This document shows, in pieces, positions 1-8,591 of a stretch of 10,543 nucleotides of DNA (within the stretch, counting starts at the first letter, position 1; each line of letters starts with the position of its first letter). The stretch covers positions 190,285 through 200,827 of the forward strand of contig NZ_GG700757.1 of the NCBI RefSeq assembly GCF_000160855.1. Direction: 5' to 3'. The position numbers were made by a program, and so were the translations under genes. This DNA comes from Lactobacillus helveticus DSM 20075 = CGMCC 1.1877 (GTDB lineage Bacteria; Bacillota; Bacilli; Lactobacillales; Lactobacillaceae). The notes under the pieces were generated by a model that worked only from the letters and a program-made list of their open reading frames with translations, made no database searches and had not been told where the DNA came from.

Positions 1-68
1 GATTCTTATATTGCATCCCACAATGCAATGTTATTTAATAAAAATAAATAGCATTAGTAATTTTTTCT

Positions 69-101
69 AAAAAATAAGGCTCCTGTTTTCACAGAAGCCT
101 T
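69..101 (-). terminator. Intrinsic terminator of the pyrR-B-C-carAB unit
   Basis: On the minus strand an 11-bp stem (76-86 with 91-101, one G-U pair) closes a GAAA tetraloop and is followed by ATTTTTT. It begins 17 bases after the carB stop codon and so ends the pyrimidine operon. The 68 bases to its left show no gene. Confidence 0.9.
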
Positions 102-117
102 TTCCAGTACGCTATTT

Positions 118-3100
118 CTATTTTAATGCATCAGTAGCAAATGATCTGTTTTCTAGGGACTTGAGTAATGCGTCCGCAGTATCTAAAGCTGTTAATAAAG
201 GAACATTTTGCTGAATCGCCATTTGTCTAATAATAAACCCATCCGAATTCTTTTCAATATCATGCCCCATCGTATTGATTACTAAATCGATCTTTCCATC
301 GCGTAATTCGTTCAAGATGTTATCGTATGCTTGCTCATCTTCATGTACTTTTGTCACGAGTTCTACGTGCAGGTCGTTCTTTTTAAGGAAGTTGGCTGTA
401 CCCTTAGTTGCGAAGATTCTGTAACCGATCCGAGCAAATCTCTTTGCAATCGGCAAAATCTTTTCCTTATCTCTATCTTCAATAGTAAGAAGGACATTAC
501 CATTTTCAGGTAGCTGCATCTTTGCACCTGCAAAAGCCTTGTAGAGTGCCTTAGCAAATGTATGATCACTACCCATTACTTCACCAGTCGATTTCATTTC
601 TGGTCCAAGGTAAGAATCAACATCAGCTAATTTACTAAAGCTAAAGACCGGTGCCTTAACACTAATCATTTCTGGTTCTGGAGCTAAACCACCTGCATAA
701 CCTTGCTGCTCAAGACTTTCTCCCATGATCACCGAGTTGCAACTTGCGCCATTTCAATACCGGTAATCTTACTCAAGAATGGCACCGTTCGACTTGCACG
801 TGGATTTACCTCAATTACATAGACATCCCCATCGCGCACAATAAACTGAATGTTCATGATTCCCTTACAGTTCAAAGCTAAAGCTAATTTCTTAGTCACA
901 TCCGTAATCTTTTCTTCAACTTCATCACTAAAGGTTTGTGGCGGATAGACTGCCATAGAATCACCTGAGTGAACGCCCGCATGTTCAATGTGCTCCATAA
1001 TTCCTGGAAGCAGTACTGTCTTGCCATCAGAAATTGCATCAACATCACATTCACGTCCATCAAGATAATCATCGACCAAGATAGGATGATCTTCTGCAAT
1101 ATCGGCGTGATCATGCAAATATTCTTCTAATTCATCCTTTGAATAAACGATCTCCATTGCCTTGCCGCCTAAAACATAAGATGGTCGAACCAGCACTGGA
1201 TAACCTAGTTGATCAGCTGCCTTCATTACTCCTTCATGCGTCGTTGCAGTCAAACCTTGTGGTTGATGCAAATGCAAGCTCTTAATAATCTGATCGAATT
1301 CTTCTCTATCTTCTGCTCGATCAAGATCCTTAACCGTTGTTCCTAAAATTTTAACGCCATGTCTTTCAAGACCGGCCGCCAAGTTAATTGAGGTTTGACC
1401 ACCGAATTGCACGATCACGCCTTCAGGCTGTTCCAAGTCGCAAACATTCAAAACATCTTCTAAAGTCAGTGGTTCAAAGTAAAGCTTATCTGAAACCGAG
1501 AAGTCTGTTGAAACAGTTTCGGGATTAGAGTTAATGACAATGGCTTCATAGCCCATCTTTTGCAAAGCCTTAACCGAGTGAACTGTTGCATAGTCAAATT
1601 CTACCCCTTGACCGATGCGGATCGGGCCTGAGCCAATAACGATCACTGATTTCTTACCAGATTTTCTACTTTCATTTTCACCATCATAAGTGGAGTAAAA
1701 GTATGGCGTGGTTGATTCAAATTCAGCGGCACAAGTATCAACCATCTTATAAACTGGCACAATGCCATTAGCTTTTCTCAAATCTCTTACTTGATCAGGA
1801 TATTCATGCCATAGTTTTGCGATCGTTTGATCACTAAAGCCATATTTTTTAGCTAGACGCAAAACGTCTAAGTCATCTGGATTTGCCTCAATTTCTTTTT
1901 CCATCTCAACCATGTGCTTTACAACATCTAAGAAATAGAAGTTAATCTTAGTTAATTCATGAACATCTTCAAGTGAGTAGCCGCGTCTAAATGCTTCAGC
2001 GAGATAAAATAATCTATCATCTTGCGGTCTAACCAATTTTTGTTCAATTTCGTCATCGCTTGCCTTGTGTGCCTTAGCTGAGTACAAATCTTTTTCATCA
2101 ATTTCAAGCGACTGCACAGCCTTTTGCATTGCTTCTTCAGCTGTACGACCAATTGCCATAACTTCACCAGTTGCCTTCATCTGCGTTCCTAACACGCGGT
2201 CAGCTTTAGAGAATTTATCAAATGGAAAGCGTGGAATCTTGCAGACCACATAGTCAAGTGCTGGTTCAAATTCGGCATAAGTAGTACCAGTTACTGGGTT
2301 CTTGATTTCATCTAAAGTCATGCCGATCGCAATCTTAGCAGCCATCTTGGCAATTGGATAACCTGTTGCTTTAGAAGCCAAAGCACTTGAGCGAGAAACT
2401 CTTGGGTTGACTTCGATTACATCATAATCCAAACTATTAGGATCAAGTGCTAACTGAACATTACAACCACCTTCGATTTTTAATGCTCTAATCAGTTTTA
2501 AAGAACAATCTCTAAGCATTTGGTATTCTTTATCAGACAAGGTTTGGCTTGGTGAAAAGACAATTGAATCACCAGTATGAATACCTACCGGATCGAAGTT
2601 TTCCATACAGCAGACGATCATCGCATTGTCACTTGAATCGCGCATTACTTCGAATTCGATTTCCTTGTAACCTGCAATTGATTTTTCAATTAAACATTCC
2701 GTTACAGGAGACAATTCCAAACCGTTTTTAGCAATCTCGGCTAATTCATCATGATTGTGACAAATACCACCACCGGTACCGCCCATAGTAAAGGCTGGGC
2801 GCACAATGATTGGATAACCGATTTCATCCCCAAATGCTAAGGCATCTTCGACTGTCTTGACTGTCTTAGATGGTGGAACGGGCTCGCCCAATTTTTGACA
2901 AAGTTCTTTAAATTTTTCACGGTCTTCTGCTTGTTCAATTGAAGCCAGTTTGGTACCTAAAAGCTCAATATGGAGTTCATCCAAAATACCGGTTTTTGCC
3001 AGCGCTAAAGCCATGTTTAATCCCACTTGTCCGCCGAGTGTTGGCAAAATCGCATCTGGATATTCCTGACGGATAATTCTAGAAACTGAATCTACTGTTA

Positions 3101-3305
3101 AAGGTTCAATATAAACCTTGTCAGCGATTGTAGTGTCAGTCATGATTGTTGCCGGATTAGAATTGACTAAAACAACTTCATAGCCTTCGTCGCGCAAAGC
3201 CAAGCATGCCTGAGTACCAGAATAATCAAATTCTGCGGCTTGGCCGATAATAATTGGGCCTGAACCAATCACCATAATCTTATGAATATCTGTTCTTTTA
3301 GGCAT
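118..3305 (-). pseudogene. carB: Carbamoyl-phosphate synthase large subunit, split by a one-base frameshift
   Basis: CarB (PyrAB) makes carbamoyl phosphate from bicarbonate, two ATP and ammonia channelled from CarA. The start is ATG at 3305, the first codon of the family-typical [24 protein letters not shown] lies just upstream, and the start overlaps the carA stop by 8 bases. Visible domains: first ATP-binding half ([17 protein letters not shown] at residues 14-30), a central oligomerisation region, and the second half ([15 protein letters not shown], about residue 560). Frame 1 runs 858 codons to TGA at 729-731, ending ...[10 protein letters not shown]. The other frame continues at once as [15 protein letters not shown], through GPEMKSTGEVMG and the C-terminal MGS-like allosteric domain, to TAG at 118. 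Summed length is about 1062 aa, the family norm, so one base is missing near 732-735. The upstream product would lack the end of the second synthetase domain and all of the allosteric domain. GTG at 732 overlaps the stop (GTGA), but no ribosome site precedes it. The gene identity is certain; whether the break is real is not. Confidence 0.9.
729..735 (-). other. carB: Frameshift point in carB
   Basis: The minus strand reads ACT CGG TGA TCA TGG. The conserved protein path needs ACT CGN GTG ATC ATG, so one base has been lost, most simply one G from a GGG run. The sequence has no slippery heptamer that would give a -1 shift. Confidence 0.85.
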
Positions 3306-4383
3306 GACGCTCTTCTTCCTTTCTTTGATCAATCATTGACATAAAATCATCAAATAGCGAATCTTCATCGTGTGGACCTGGCGTTGCATCTGGGTGAAAC
3401 TGAACTGAGAAAGCAGGATACTTTTTATGTCTAAGTCCTTCCACAGTACCATCGTTAACTTCTTCATGAGTAATCATTAAATTATCTTTATCAATTGATT
3501 TGGCATCAACTGCATAACCATGATTTTGAGAAGTAAAACCGATGTGTCCGGTCGCAATCTCGCGGACTGGATGGTTAAAGCCGCGGTGGCCGAACTTCAT
3601 CTTGTAGGTTTTAGCACCATTCGCTAAGGCAAAAACTTGGTGACCCATGCAAATTCCGAAGAGCGGTACATGCTTTTCTACCTCTTGTACCATCTTGGTT
3701 GCTTCGATCATTTCTTCGGGATCACCTGGTCCGTTTGAAAGAAGAACACCGTCGGTATGCAAGTTTAATACTTCTTCTGCAGTTGCGGTATATGGCAAAA
3801 CAATGCAGTTGCAGTCGCGCTCAGCCAATTCACGCAAGATGCTGTGTTTAATACCGAAGTCAATAACCACGATGTTGCACTTTGAACCTGGAACTGGGTA
3901 GGCGCTCTTAGTAGAAACGCGGCTAATCACGCCTTGAGTAACATTTTTTTGTTTTAATTCCTGAACTATTTTTTTTGCGTTTTCTTTAGAATTAGCAATC
4001 TTGCCGCGCAATGTACCATGTACACGCAATTTTTTAACTAATTCTCGTGTATCAATACCTTGAATGCCTGGAATATGCAATTGCTTCAAAAATTCTGGCA
4101 AAGTAGTTTGCATCCGCCAATTATCAGGATGGCGGGCAATTTGGTGGCAGATTACGCCTTTGATCTGTGGCTGCAGTGATTCATAATCGGCTAAGGTAAT
4201 GCCGTAATTGCCAATTAATGGATTAGTGAAAACCAAGATTTGGTCGGCATAAGATTGGTCAGTAATTGCCTCTTGGTAGCCGGTCATCCCCGTCGTAAAA
4301 ACAACCTCACCAGTAGTTTCTCGATCGCTGCCAAATCCTTCACCAGCATAAATGCTGCCATCTTCTAAAATTAAATAGCGCAT
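3298..4383 (-). CDS. carA: Carbamoyl-phosphate synthase small subunit (glutaminase)
   Basis: CarA (PyrAA) hydrolyses glutamine and passes ammonia to CarB for the first step of pyrimidine (and arginine) synthesis. The protein is 361 aa, the usual length. Residues 1-150 are the CPSase small-chain domain ([37 protein letters not shown]). Residues 170-355 are a class I glutamine amidotransferase with LSNGPGDPE (215-223), the nucleophile elbow FGICMGHQ with Cys245, and [10 protein letters not shown] with His330. The triad acid is Asp332 where most relatives have Glu, so the carboxylate is kept. ATG at 4383 shares its A with the pyrC stop (TAATG), and GAGGAG lies just upstream. It is intact, but its partner carB is frameshifted in this sequence. 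Confidence 0.97.
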   Translation of the reverse strand: MRYLILEDGSIYAGEGFGSDRETTGEVVFTTGMTGYQEAITDQSYADQILVFTNPLIGNYGITLADYESLQPQIKGVICHQIARHPDNWRMQTTLPEFLKQLHIPGIQGIDTRELVKKLRVHGTLRGKIANSKENAKKIVQELKQKNVTQGVISRVSTKSAYPVPGSKCNIVVIDFGIKHSILRELAERDCNCIVLPYTATAEEVLNLHTDGVLLSNGPGDPEEMIEATKMVQEVEKHVPLFGICMGHQVFALANGAKTYKMKFGHRGFNHPVREIATGHIGFTSQNHGYAVDAKSIDKDNLMITHEEVNDGTVEGLRHKKYPAFSVQFHPDATPGPHDEDSLFDDFMSMIDQRKEEERHA

Positions 4384-5660
4384 TATTTTTCTCCTCTTTG
4401 ATATACAACTTCACCATCAACCATTGTCATTACCGTTGCTCCATAAATCTTTTGTCCAGTAAATGGGGTGTTGATGCCTTTTGATTGGTAATTTTTTTCT
4501 TTTAATTCTGTTTCATGTTCTAAGTCAAAAATCGCAACATCTGCTGGGCATCCGGGTTCCAGCACTCCTGCCTTTTTTAAGCCAAATACTTTAGCCGGTT
4601 GATCACTCAGCCAAGATAACAATTGCTCTAATGTAAAGACCTTATCTTCTTTAACAAATTTGGTATAAAGCGTGCTAAAGGCTGTCTCACTACCGGTAAT
4701 TCCGAAGGCCGCATTTTGCATTCCACCTTGCTTTTCCTGCTTGGCATGCGGAGCATGATCAGTTGCAATTAAATCGATCGTGCCGTCCAGCAAGCCTACT
4801 AATAAAGCTGCTTGATCTTCTTTACTTCTCAAAGGTGGATTCATCTTGTAATAGCCATTGTCCTTAGGAATATCATCTTCGGTTAAAAGCAAGTGGTGTG
4901 GTGCGGCTTCGCAAGTAACATTGATTCCGCACGCTTTTGCCATTCTGACTAATTCAACGCTAGTCTTAGTTGAAACATGGCAAATGTGATAATGGACACC
5001 AGTTTTTTCAGCTAGTAAAAGATCTCTAGCAATCTGAGTTGTTTCAGCTAATTCAGTTACTGGTGGTAAATTCAGTTCTTTTGCCTTTTCTCCTTCATTA
5101 ACGATACCGTGATTAAAAAGTGAATCATCTTGCGCATGTGCTGCTACGATTAGATCATTTTTCTTTGCTTCTTGCATGGCCAGATACATCGTTTGAGCCG
5201 TTTGCACGCCATGACCATCGTTACTGAGAGCAAAGGCACCAGCTTTTTTCAATGCGGCATAATCAGGCAATTCATCTGTTGTTTCATTTTTAGTAATTGG
5301 ACCATATTGAAAAATATGCACGATGCCTTTTTGTTTATTTTCTTGGACCATCTTTTTCATTAAATCAGGCGTATCTGGAACCGGCGTCACATTTGGCATC
5401 GCACCGACTGTAGTAAAGCCGCCATGGGCTGCAGCCTTACTTCCAGTTTCGATATCTTCCTTATATGTTTGTCCAGGATCGCGGTAATGAACATGGACAT
5501 CAACCAGTCCTGGGCTAACCAACTTGCCAGTTGCATCGATGACCTTGTCGCCAGTTAAATCAGTACCAATCGCCTTGATTTTTTGATCTTCAATTAGCAC
5601 ATCAGCATGAATCAAACGTCCATTTTGATAAACTGTTCCGTTCTTAATTACTGTTTGCAT
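4383..5660 (-). CDS. pyrC: Dihydroorotase, class I
   Basis: PyrC cyclises N-carbamoyl-aspartate to dihydroorotate, the third step of UMP synthesis, in the cytosol. The protein is 425 aa, matching class I zinc dihydroorotases of Firmicutes. Metal and active-site motifs are all visible: [10 protein letters not shown] (His56, His58), SNDG with Asp148 (the bridging Asp of this class), AHAQD (His175), CHVST (His228), MNPPLRS (272-278) and ATDHAPH (Asp301, His302). A C-terminal strand region ([10 protein letters not shown] ... [10 protein letters not shown]) completes the amidohydrolase fold. ATG at 5660 overlaps the pyrB stop as TAATG, with GGAGGG ahead of it. This coupling means that the natural way into pyrC is translation of the 3' part of pyrB, so the upstream pyrB frameshift might lower PyrC synthesis through polarity. 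Confidence 0.98.
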   Translation of the reverse strand: MQTVIKNGTVYQNGRLIHADVLIEDQKIKAIGTDLTGDKVIDATGKLVSPGLVDVHVHYRDPGQTYKEDIETGSKAAAHGGFTTVGAMPNVTPVPDTPDLMKKMVQENKQKGIVHIFQYGPITKNETTDELPDYAALKKAGAFALSNDGHGVQTAQTMYLAMQEAKKNDLIVAAHAQDDSLFNHGIVNEGEKAKELNLPPVTELAETTQIARDLLLAEKTGVHYHICHVSTKTSVELVRMAKACGINVTCEAAPHHLLLTEDDIPKDNGYYKMNPPLRSKEDQAALLVGLLDGTIDLIATDHAPHAKQEKQGGMQNAAFGITGSETAFSTLYTKFVKEDKVFTLEQLLSWLSDQPAKVFGLKKAGVLEPGCPADVAIFDLEHETELKEKNYQSKGINTPFTGQKIYGATVMTMVDGEVVYQRGEK

Positions 5661-6617
5661 TATTCAAGCCCTCCGAGTTTTCTGCCACGCAAAACTGCTT
5701 CCAACATAGCCATTCTCATAAAGACGCCGTTTTCCATTTGGCGAACAAACATGCACTTGTCACTTTCTACCAGGTCGCCACTTAATTCGACATCGTGATT
5801 AATTGGACCCGGGTGCATGATGATCGCATCTTTTTTCATTGCTTCATATCGTTTGTGATTAATACCGTATTTTTCATGATAACGATGTGCATCAAACTTC
5901 TTTTCATTAGGATCACCGCTATGACGTTCGTGTTGCACCCGTAGCAACATCATGACATCCATTTTAGGGAATCAATTTATCAAGTTCTTCATGCTTCCCA
6001 TATTGATCGAATTCTTCAGAGTACCAACATTCAGGGCCGGAGAAGTAAACTTCAGCACCGAGTTTGGTTAAAAGTTCCATGTCACTTTTAGCTACGCGAG
6101 AATTAGTGATGTCACCTACGATTGCCACTTTCAAACCTTTAAAATGGCCAAAGTGTTCATGAATAGTCATCATATCAAGCATGCATTGACTGGGATGCTG
6201 ACCTGAGCCATCTCCTGCATTAATCACACCGATGTTTAATTTTTGATGCTGCTTTAAATTAATCAAATCCTCGTAATATTCATTTTGCGAGTGGCGAATT
6301 ACTTCAAGGTCGATGCCAAGTGCATTCATCACTAGTGAAGTGTCGTATAAGGTCTCACCCTTGTTGACAGATGAATGAACTGGATCAAATGGAATCACAG
6401 CCAAGCCTAACTTTCTTTCTGCCATTTCAAAACTTGTGTGAGTTCTACTGGAATCTTCAAAAAACATGTTAGTGACATAGACCGGACTAGTTAACCTAGC
6501 TACAGCTCCACCTTTTTTGAAATATTCCGCACGCTTAATCAGAGCCTTTACTTCATCATTTTTCAAATTTTCAACACTAACAAAATGTGGTAAAGCGACA
6601 AGATTTAAATTTTTCAT
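5660..6617 (-). pseudogene. pyrB: Aspartate carbamoyltransferase catalytic chain, split by a one-base frameshift
   Basis: PyrB joins carbamoyl phosphate to aspartate. The first frame (217 codons from ATG at 6617) contains the carbamoyl-phosphate domain: [13 protein letters not shown] (52-64), SVNKGET (83-89), [10 protein letters not shown] (135-144), and the start of the aspartate domain ([12 protein letters not shown]). It ends LDKLIP followed by TAA at 5964-5966. The rest of the aspartate domain continues in another frame from 5962: [14 protein letters not shown], then [12 protein letters not shown], ending at 5660. Joined as IPKMDVMM the protein is about 318 aa, near the family length. The N-terminal product alone lacks the LRVQ and HPGP segments needed for substrate binding and should be inactive. 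One extra C in a CCC run (5967-5969) explains the break. ATG at 6617 has only a weak AGAAAG upstream. No pyrI regulatory chain is seen, as expected for this phylum. Identity is certain; the frameshift may be mutation, sequencing error or, less likely, recoding. Confidence 0.9.
5962..5972 (-). other. pyrB: Frameshift point in pyrB (ATT CCC TAA A ATG)
   Basis: Removing one C gives ATT CCT AAA ATG, which reads I-P-K-M and restores the conserved chain. Equally, a ribosome slipping +1 from CCC to CCT at the stop would produce the same I-P-K-M. No ribosome binding site precedes the ATG at 5962. Confidence 0.85.
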
Positions 6618-6633
6618 ATTCTGTTCTTTCTAT

Positions 6634-6672
6634 CAAAAGAAGCCTGAAGCATTTAATTGCTCCAGGCTTCTT
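6634..6672 (-). terminator. Attenuator terminator between pyrR and pyrB
   Basis: On the minus strand the arms at 6659-6671 and 6638-6650 form a 13-position stem with one A-C mismatch and an 8-base loop, followed by TTTT. The distal arm of the 5' half contains CTGGAG (6660-6665), complementary to CTCCAG (6720-6725) inside the upstream PyrR site. That gives a plausible antiterminator, so UMP-PyrR binding would release the terminator. Confidence 0.85.
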
Positions 6673-6700
6673 CTCCGTATTTTTGTATACGAAAAACTAA

Positions 6701-6740
6701 GCAACCCTTCTGGCCCTCTCTGGAGTCAATTAAATGGTTG
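6701..6740 (-). promoter_or_regulatory. PyrR RNA-binding site ahead of pyrB
   Basis: The minus-strand transcript contains CTC-CAGAGA-GGG followed by CCAGAAGGG, resembling the PyrR consensus (hexaloop CNGNGA flanked by ARUC and GGYU, then a GCAAGG-like purine run). A lower stem CAACC/GGTTG closes the structure. The upper stem is poorer than consensus because it includes a U-G pair and an A-C mismatch. Confidence 0.8.
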
Positions 6741-6761
6741 ATTATTTATCTGTTATTCTTT

Positions 6762-7304
6762 TTACTTAGGCAAAGCCTTCAGTTCAACTGAATCTTTGCC
6801 ATCTTTTTCAACTACATTAACTGCAACTTGTTCATCTGCAGAAGTTGGAATATTTTTACCAACAAAGTCTGCTCGAATTGGCAATTCACGGTGGCCGCGA
6901 TCTACTAAAACTGCAACCTTAATCAAGCTTGGTCGACCAACGTGCATCAACGCATCCATCGCTGCTCTAATTGTCCGGCCTGTGTAGATTACATCATCGA
7001 TTAAAACTACTCGCTTATTGTTGATGTCTACACCAACGTTGTCTGAATTAACCACTGGATCTTGCTTTAGTGAAGCATCATGGCGATCATCACGGTAAAG
7101 TGTAATGTCTAATTCACCAACAGGCACATCTACGCCTTCCAATTTTTGAATTCGATCATGAATTCTATTAGCTAGATGAACGCCACGTGTCTTGATCCCG
7201 ACTAAAACTAAATCATCGGTTCCCTTGTTTTGCTCAATGATTTCATAGGTAATTCGCGTTAATGCACGCTTAATTGCCAATGCATCCCATATTTCTTTTG
7301 CCAT
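6762..7304 (-). CDS. pyrR: PyrR, pyrimidine operon attenuation protein / uracil phosphoribosyltransferase
   Basis: PyrR binds UMP/UTP and pyr leader RNA to promote premature termination; many homologues also convert uracil plus PRPP to UMP. The protein is 180 aa, the usual length. It is a type I phosphoribosyltransferase fold with the PRPP loop [17 protein letters not shown] (99-115; Asp103, Asp104, Thr108-Arg110) and the family block [21 protein letters not shown] split across about 134-155. ATG at 7304 follows AGGAG at 7311-7315 with a 6-base spacer. It is first in its unit, behind its own promoter and attenuator, so it is autoregulated; a second attenuator sits between it and pyrB, which would let PyrR be made when the enzymes are shut off. 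Confidence 0.98.
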   Translation of the reverse strand: MAKEIWDALAIKRALTRITYEIIEQNKGTDDLVLVGIKTRGVHLANRIHDRIQKLEGVDVPVGELDITLYRDDRHDASLKQDPVVNSDNVGVDINNKRVVLIDDVIYTGRTIRAAMDALMHVGRPSLIKVAVLVDRGHRELPIRADFVGKNIPTSADEQVAVNVVEKDGKDSVELKALPK

Positions 7305-7327
7305 AAAATTCTCCTAACTCTGCCCAT

Positions 7328-7366
7328 GAAAAAAGCTCCCAGCCTACATTGAGACTGGGAGCTTTT
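7328..7366 (-). terminator. Attenuator terminator in the pyrR leader
   Basis: A 12-bp stem AAAAGCTCCCAG / CTGGGAGCTTTT (7355-7366 with 7331-7342) with a 12-base loop is followed by a U run on the minus strand. It lies between the PyrR site and the pyrR ribosome site and would also catch read-through from pyrD. Confidence 0.92.
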
Positions 7367-7381
7367 AGTAAAGTAAAACTA

Positions 7382-7421
7382 TTTAAGCCTGCCTTGCTAG
7401 CCTCACGGGACTAATTTTAAA
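7382..7421 (-). promoter_or_regulatory. PyrR RNA-binding site in the pyrR leader
   Basis: The minus strand reads AGTC-CCGTGA-GGCT-AGCAAGG (core 7388-7413). It is a full match to the known PyrR recognition pattern: ARUC pairs with GGYU around a CNGNGA hexaloop, followed by NGCAAGG. TTTAA/TTAAA can form a lower stem. This is the best-conserved PyrR site in the window. Confidence 0.92.
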
Positions 7422-7438
7422 GGACATTCATTGCTTTA

Positions 7439-7467
7439 AAGTTACTGTAATTGAATATGTTTGTCAA
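7439..7467 (-). promoter_or_regulatory. Promoter of the pyrR-B-C-carAB unit
   Basis: A perfect -35 TTGACA (7462-7467) is followed after 17 bases by TAACTT (7439-7444), a weak -10 with three of six consensus bases. The -35 begins 3 bases after the pyrD stop codon. Transcription would start near 7432, just before the PyrR site. Confidence 0.7.
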
Positions 7468-7470
7468 GAG

Positions 7471-8394
7471 TTAATTAAATTTAACTTGTCCAACCAAATC
7501 ATTGATGTCTTCTACGCCTAATTTTTCTAATTCAGCTGGTAATTCTTCGACGATATGCTTAGCTGCTAATTCATCTTCAAAATGAGCGCTGCCAACGGCT
7601 ACGGCATTGGCACCAGCCAGTATAAATTCGATGACATCTTGTGCAGTACTAATTCCGCCCATACCGATAATTGGCAATTGCGTTACTTGACGAACTTGGC
7701 TAATCATACGAATAGCAATTGGTTTGACCGCTTCACCAGATAAGCCGCCCATGTTGTGACCTAAAAGGGGCTTTCTAGTTTTAATATCGATCCGCATTCC
7801 TAACAGAGTATTAATCATCGAAATCCCATCGGCACCACCGGATTCGGCTGCTTTAGCAATCTCAACAATATCAGTCACATTAGGAGTTAATTTGACATAA
7901 ATTGGCAAAGCAACTGCCATCTTAATCTTTTTGGTTAACTCTTCAACAACACCGGCATGAACGCCAAAACTCATGCCGCCTTGTGCCACGTTAGGACACG
8001 ACACATTAATTTCCAACGCATTAACTAAGCCAGAAGCAGACAACTTTTTAGCGACTTCGACGTAATCATCTTCGCTGTCTCCGCCTACGCTGGCCATAAT
8101 CGGTAAGTCAAGATATTGATGACGTAACTTAGTCAATTTTTCACTAATTACCTGATCAACCCCGGGATTAGTTAATCCTACAGAATTTAAAACGCCATCT
8201 TCTAAGATCGCAATTTGTGGCTGCGGATTACCAGTCGTAGCGTGCGGCGTCGTTGTTTTAATCACCATTGCACCTAAGTCGTTTAAATCAAATTTTTGTG
8301 CGGCTGGCACATCGCCAAAACCAAAGGTGCCACTAGCCGGCATCACTGGATTCTTCAAATCTAGACCTGGTAAATTTACATGAGTATTAACCAT
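7471..8394 (-). CDS. pyrD: Dihydroorotate dehydrogenase, class 1B catalytic subunit
   Basis: PyrD oxidises dihydroorotate to orotate using FMN. The protein is 307 aa. It has the class 1 catalytic Cys in [11 protein letters not shown] (Cys133), where class 2 enzymes use Ser, and the FMN/phosphate motifs SVGLTNPG (71-78), [16 protein letters not shown] and IIGMGGIS. The NVSCPNV-x2-GG pattern and the close similarity to the Bacillus-type sequence place it in class 1B. That class normally works with the iron-sulfur/FAD subunit PyrK, which is usually encoded next door, but no pyrK is in this window. ATG at 8394 has a perfect GGAGG (8401-8405) with a 6-base spacer, and a hairpin abuts that site. 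It has its own upstream region rather than lying inside the pyrR unit. Confidence 0.95.
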   Translation of the reverse strand: MVNTHVNLPGLDLKNPVMPASGTFGFGDVPAAQKFDLNDLGAMVIKTTTPHATTGNPQPQIAILEDGVLNSVGLTNPGVDQVISEKLTKLRHQYLDLPIMASVGGDSEDDYVEVAKKLSASGLVNALEINVSCPNVAQGGMSFGVHAGVVEELTKKIKMAVALPIYVKLTPNVTDIVEIAKAAESGGADGISMINTLLGMRIDIKTRKPLLGHNMGGLSGEAVKPIAIRMISQVRQVTQLPIIGMGGISTAQDVIEFILAGANAVAVGSAHFEDELAAKHIVEELPAELEKLGVEDINDLVGQVKFN

Positions 8395-8405
8395 AATTTT
8401 CCTCC

Positions 8406-8437
8406 AAAATGAATGCTCTCTGTCATTCGCTTATTTT
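8406..8437 (-). promoter_or_regulatory. Hairpin with ACAGAGAG loop abutting the pyrD ribosome site; candidate PyrR site
   Basis: In the pyrD leader RNA a lower stem AAAAT/ATTTT (8433-8437 with 8406-8410), a 4-base 5' bulge AAGC, and an upper stem GAATG/CATTC (8424-8428 with 8411-8415) present the loop ACAGAGAG. The loop contains CAGAGA, matching the CNGNGA hexaloop of PyrR sites. GGAGG starts at the next base. No terminator lies between here and pyrD, so any effect would be on translation. PyrR binding is inferred. Confidence 0.55.
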
Positions 8438-8447
8438 TTAAGAATTG

Positions 8448-8475
8448 ATTCTACACGCCTTTTATTTTTTTGCAA
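8448..8475 (-). promoter_or_regulatory. Possible pyrD promoter
   Basis: TTGCAA (8470-8475) and TAGAAT (8448-8453) are 16 bases apart on the minus strand, giving 4/6 and 5/6 consensus matches. TTGCAA is palindromic and could also serve a plus-strand promoter for pyrF with TATTTT at 8495-8500, although that spacing of 19 is long. Confidence 0.4.
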
Positions 8476-8532
8476 GGTCAAAAATTTTCTGTTGTATTTT
8501 CTAATCAGGGGTGTTAAACTTCATCTTGATCA

Positions 8533-8563
8533 AACTTTAAACGGTACAGAGAGACCGCAAGTT
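8533..8563 (+). promoter_or_regulatory. PyrR-like RNA site in the pyrFE leader
   Basis: Lower stem AACTT/AAGTT, 5' bulge TAAA opposite a single C, upper stem CGGT/ACCG, and loop ACAGAGAG (8546-8553), followed by CAAG. The loop is identical to that of the pyrD leader hairpin and the architecture is the same, although the stems differ in sequence. The following terminator supports an attenuator. Confidence 0.7.
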
Positions 8564-8591
8564 CAAAATATTGGCTTAAATTTATCTAGGG

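Noticed and set aside
10..29. Inverted repeat ATTGCAT-N6-ATGCAAT near the left edge
   Set aside because: Seven base pairs without a U run or neighbouring gene in view; chance in AT-rich DNA is likely, so it is not called as an operator or terminator.
118..732. The 3' part of carB as a stand-alone MGS-like protein
   Set aside because: It begins inside the second synthetase domain, not at the allosteric domain boundary, and matches continuous CarB.
729..735. Programmed -1 frameshift in carB
   Set aside because: The site ACT CGG TGA is not a slippery heptamer, and re-pairing after a -1 move would be poor. A lost base is simpler.
896..1114. Open frames within pyr genes in other frames (such as 896-1114, 1952-2167, 3647-3901, 5172-5363, 8933-9145)
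   Set aside because: They overlap well-supported genes, lack ribosome sites and show no recognisable protein pattern.
729..3305. Internal repeat within carB (two GSGP-xIIGQ halves)
   Set aside because: This is the ancient internal duplication of all CarB proteins, not a new repeat.
5660..5962. The 100-codon 3' part of pyrB as a separate gene
   Set aside because: It starts in the middle of a conserved domain, has no ribosome site and continues the upstream protein exactly.
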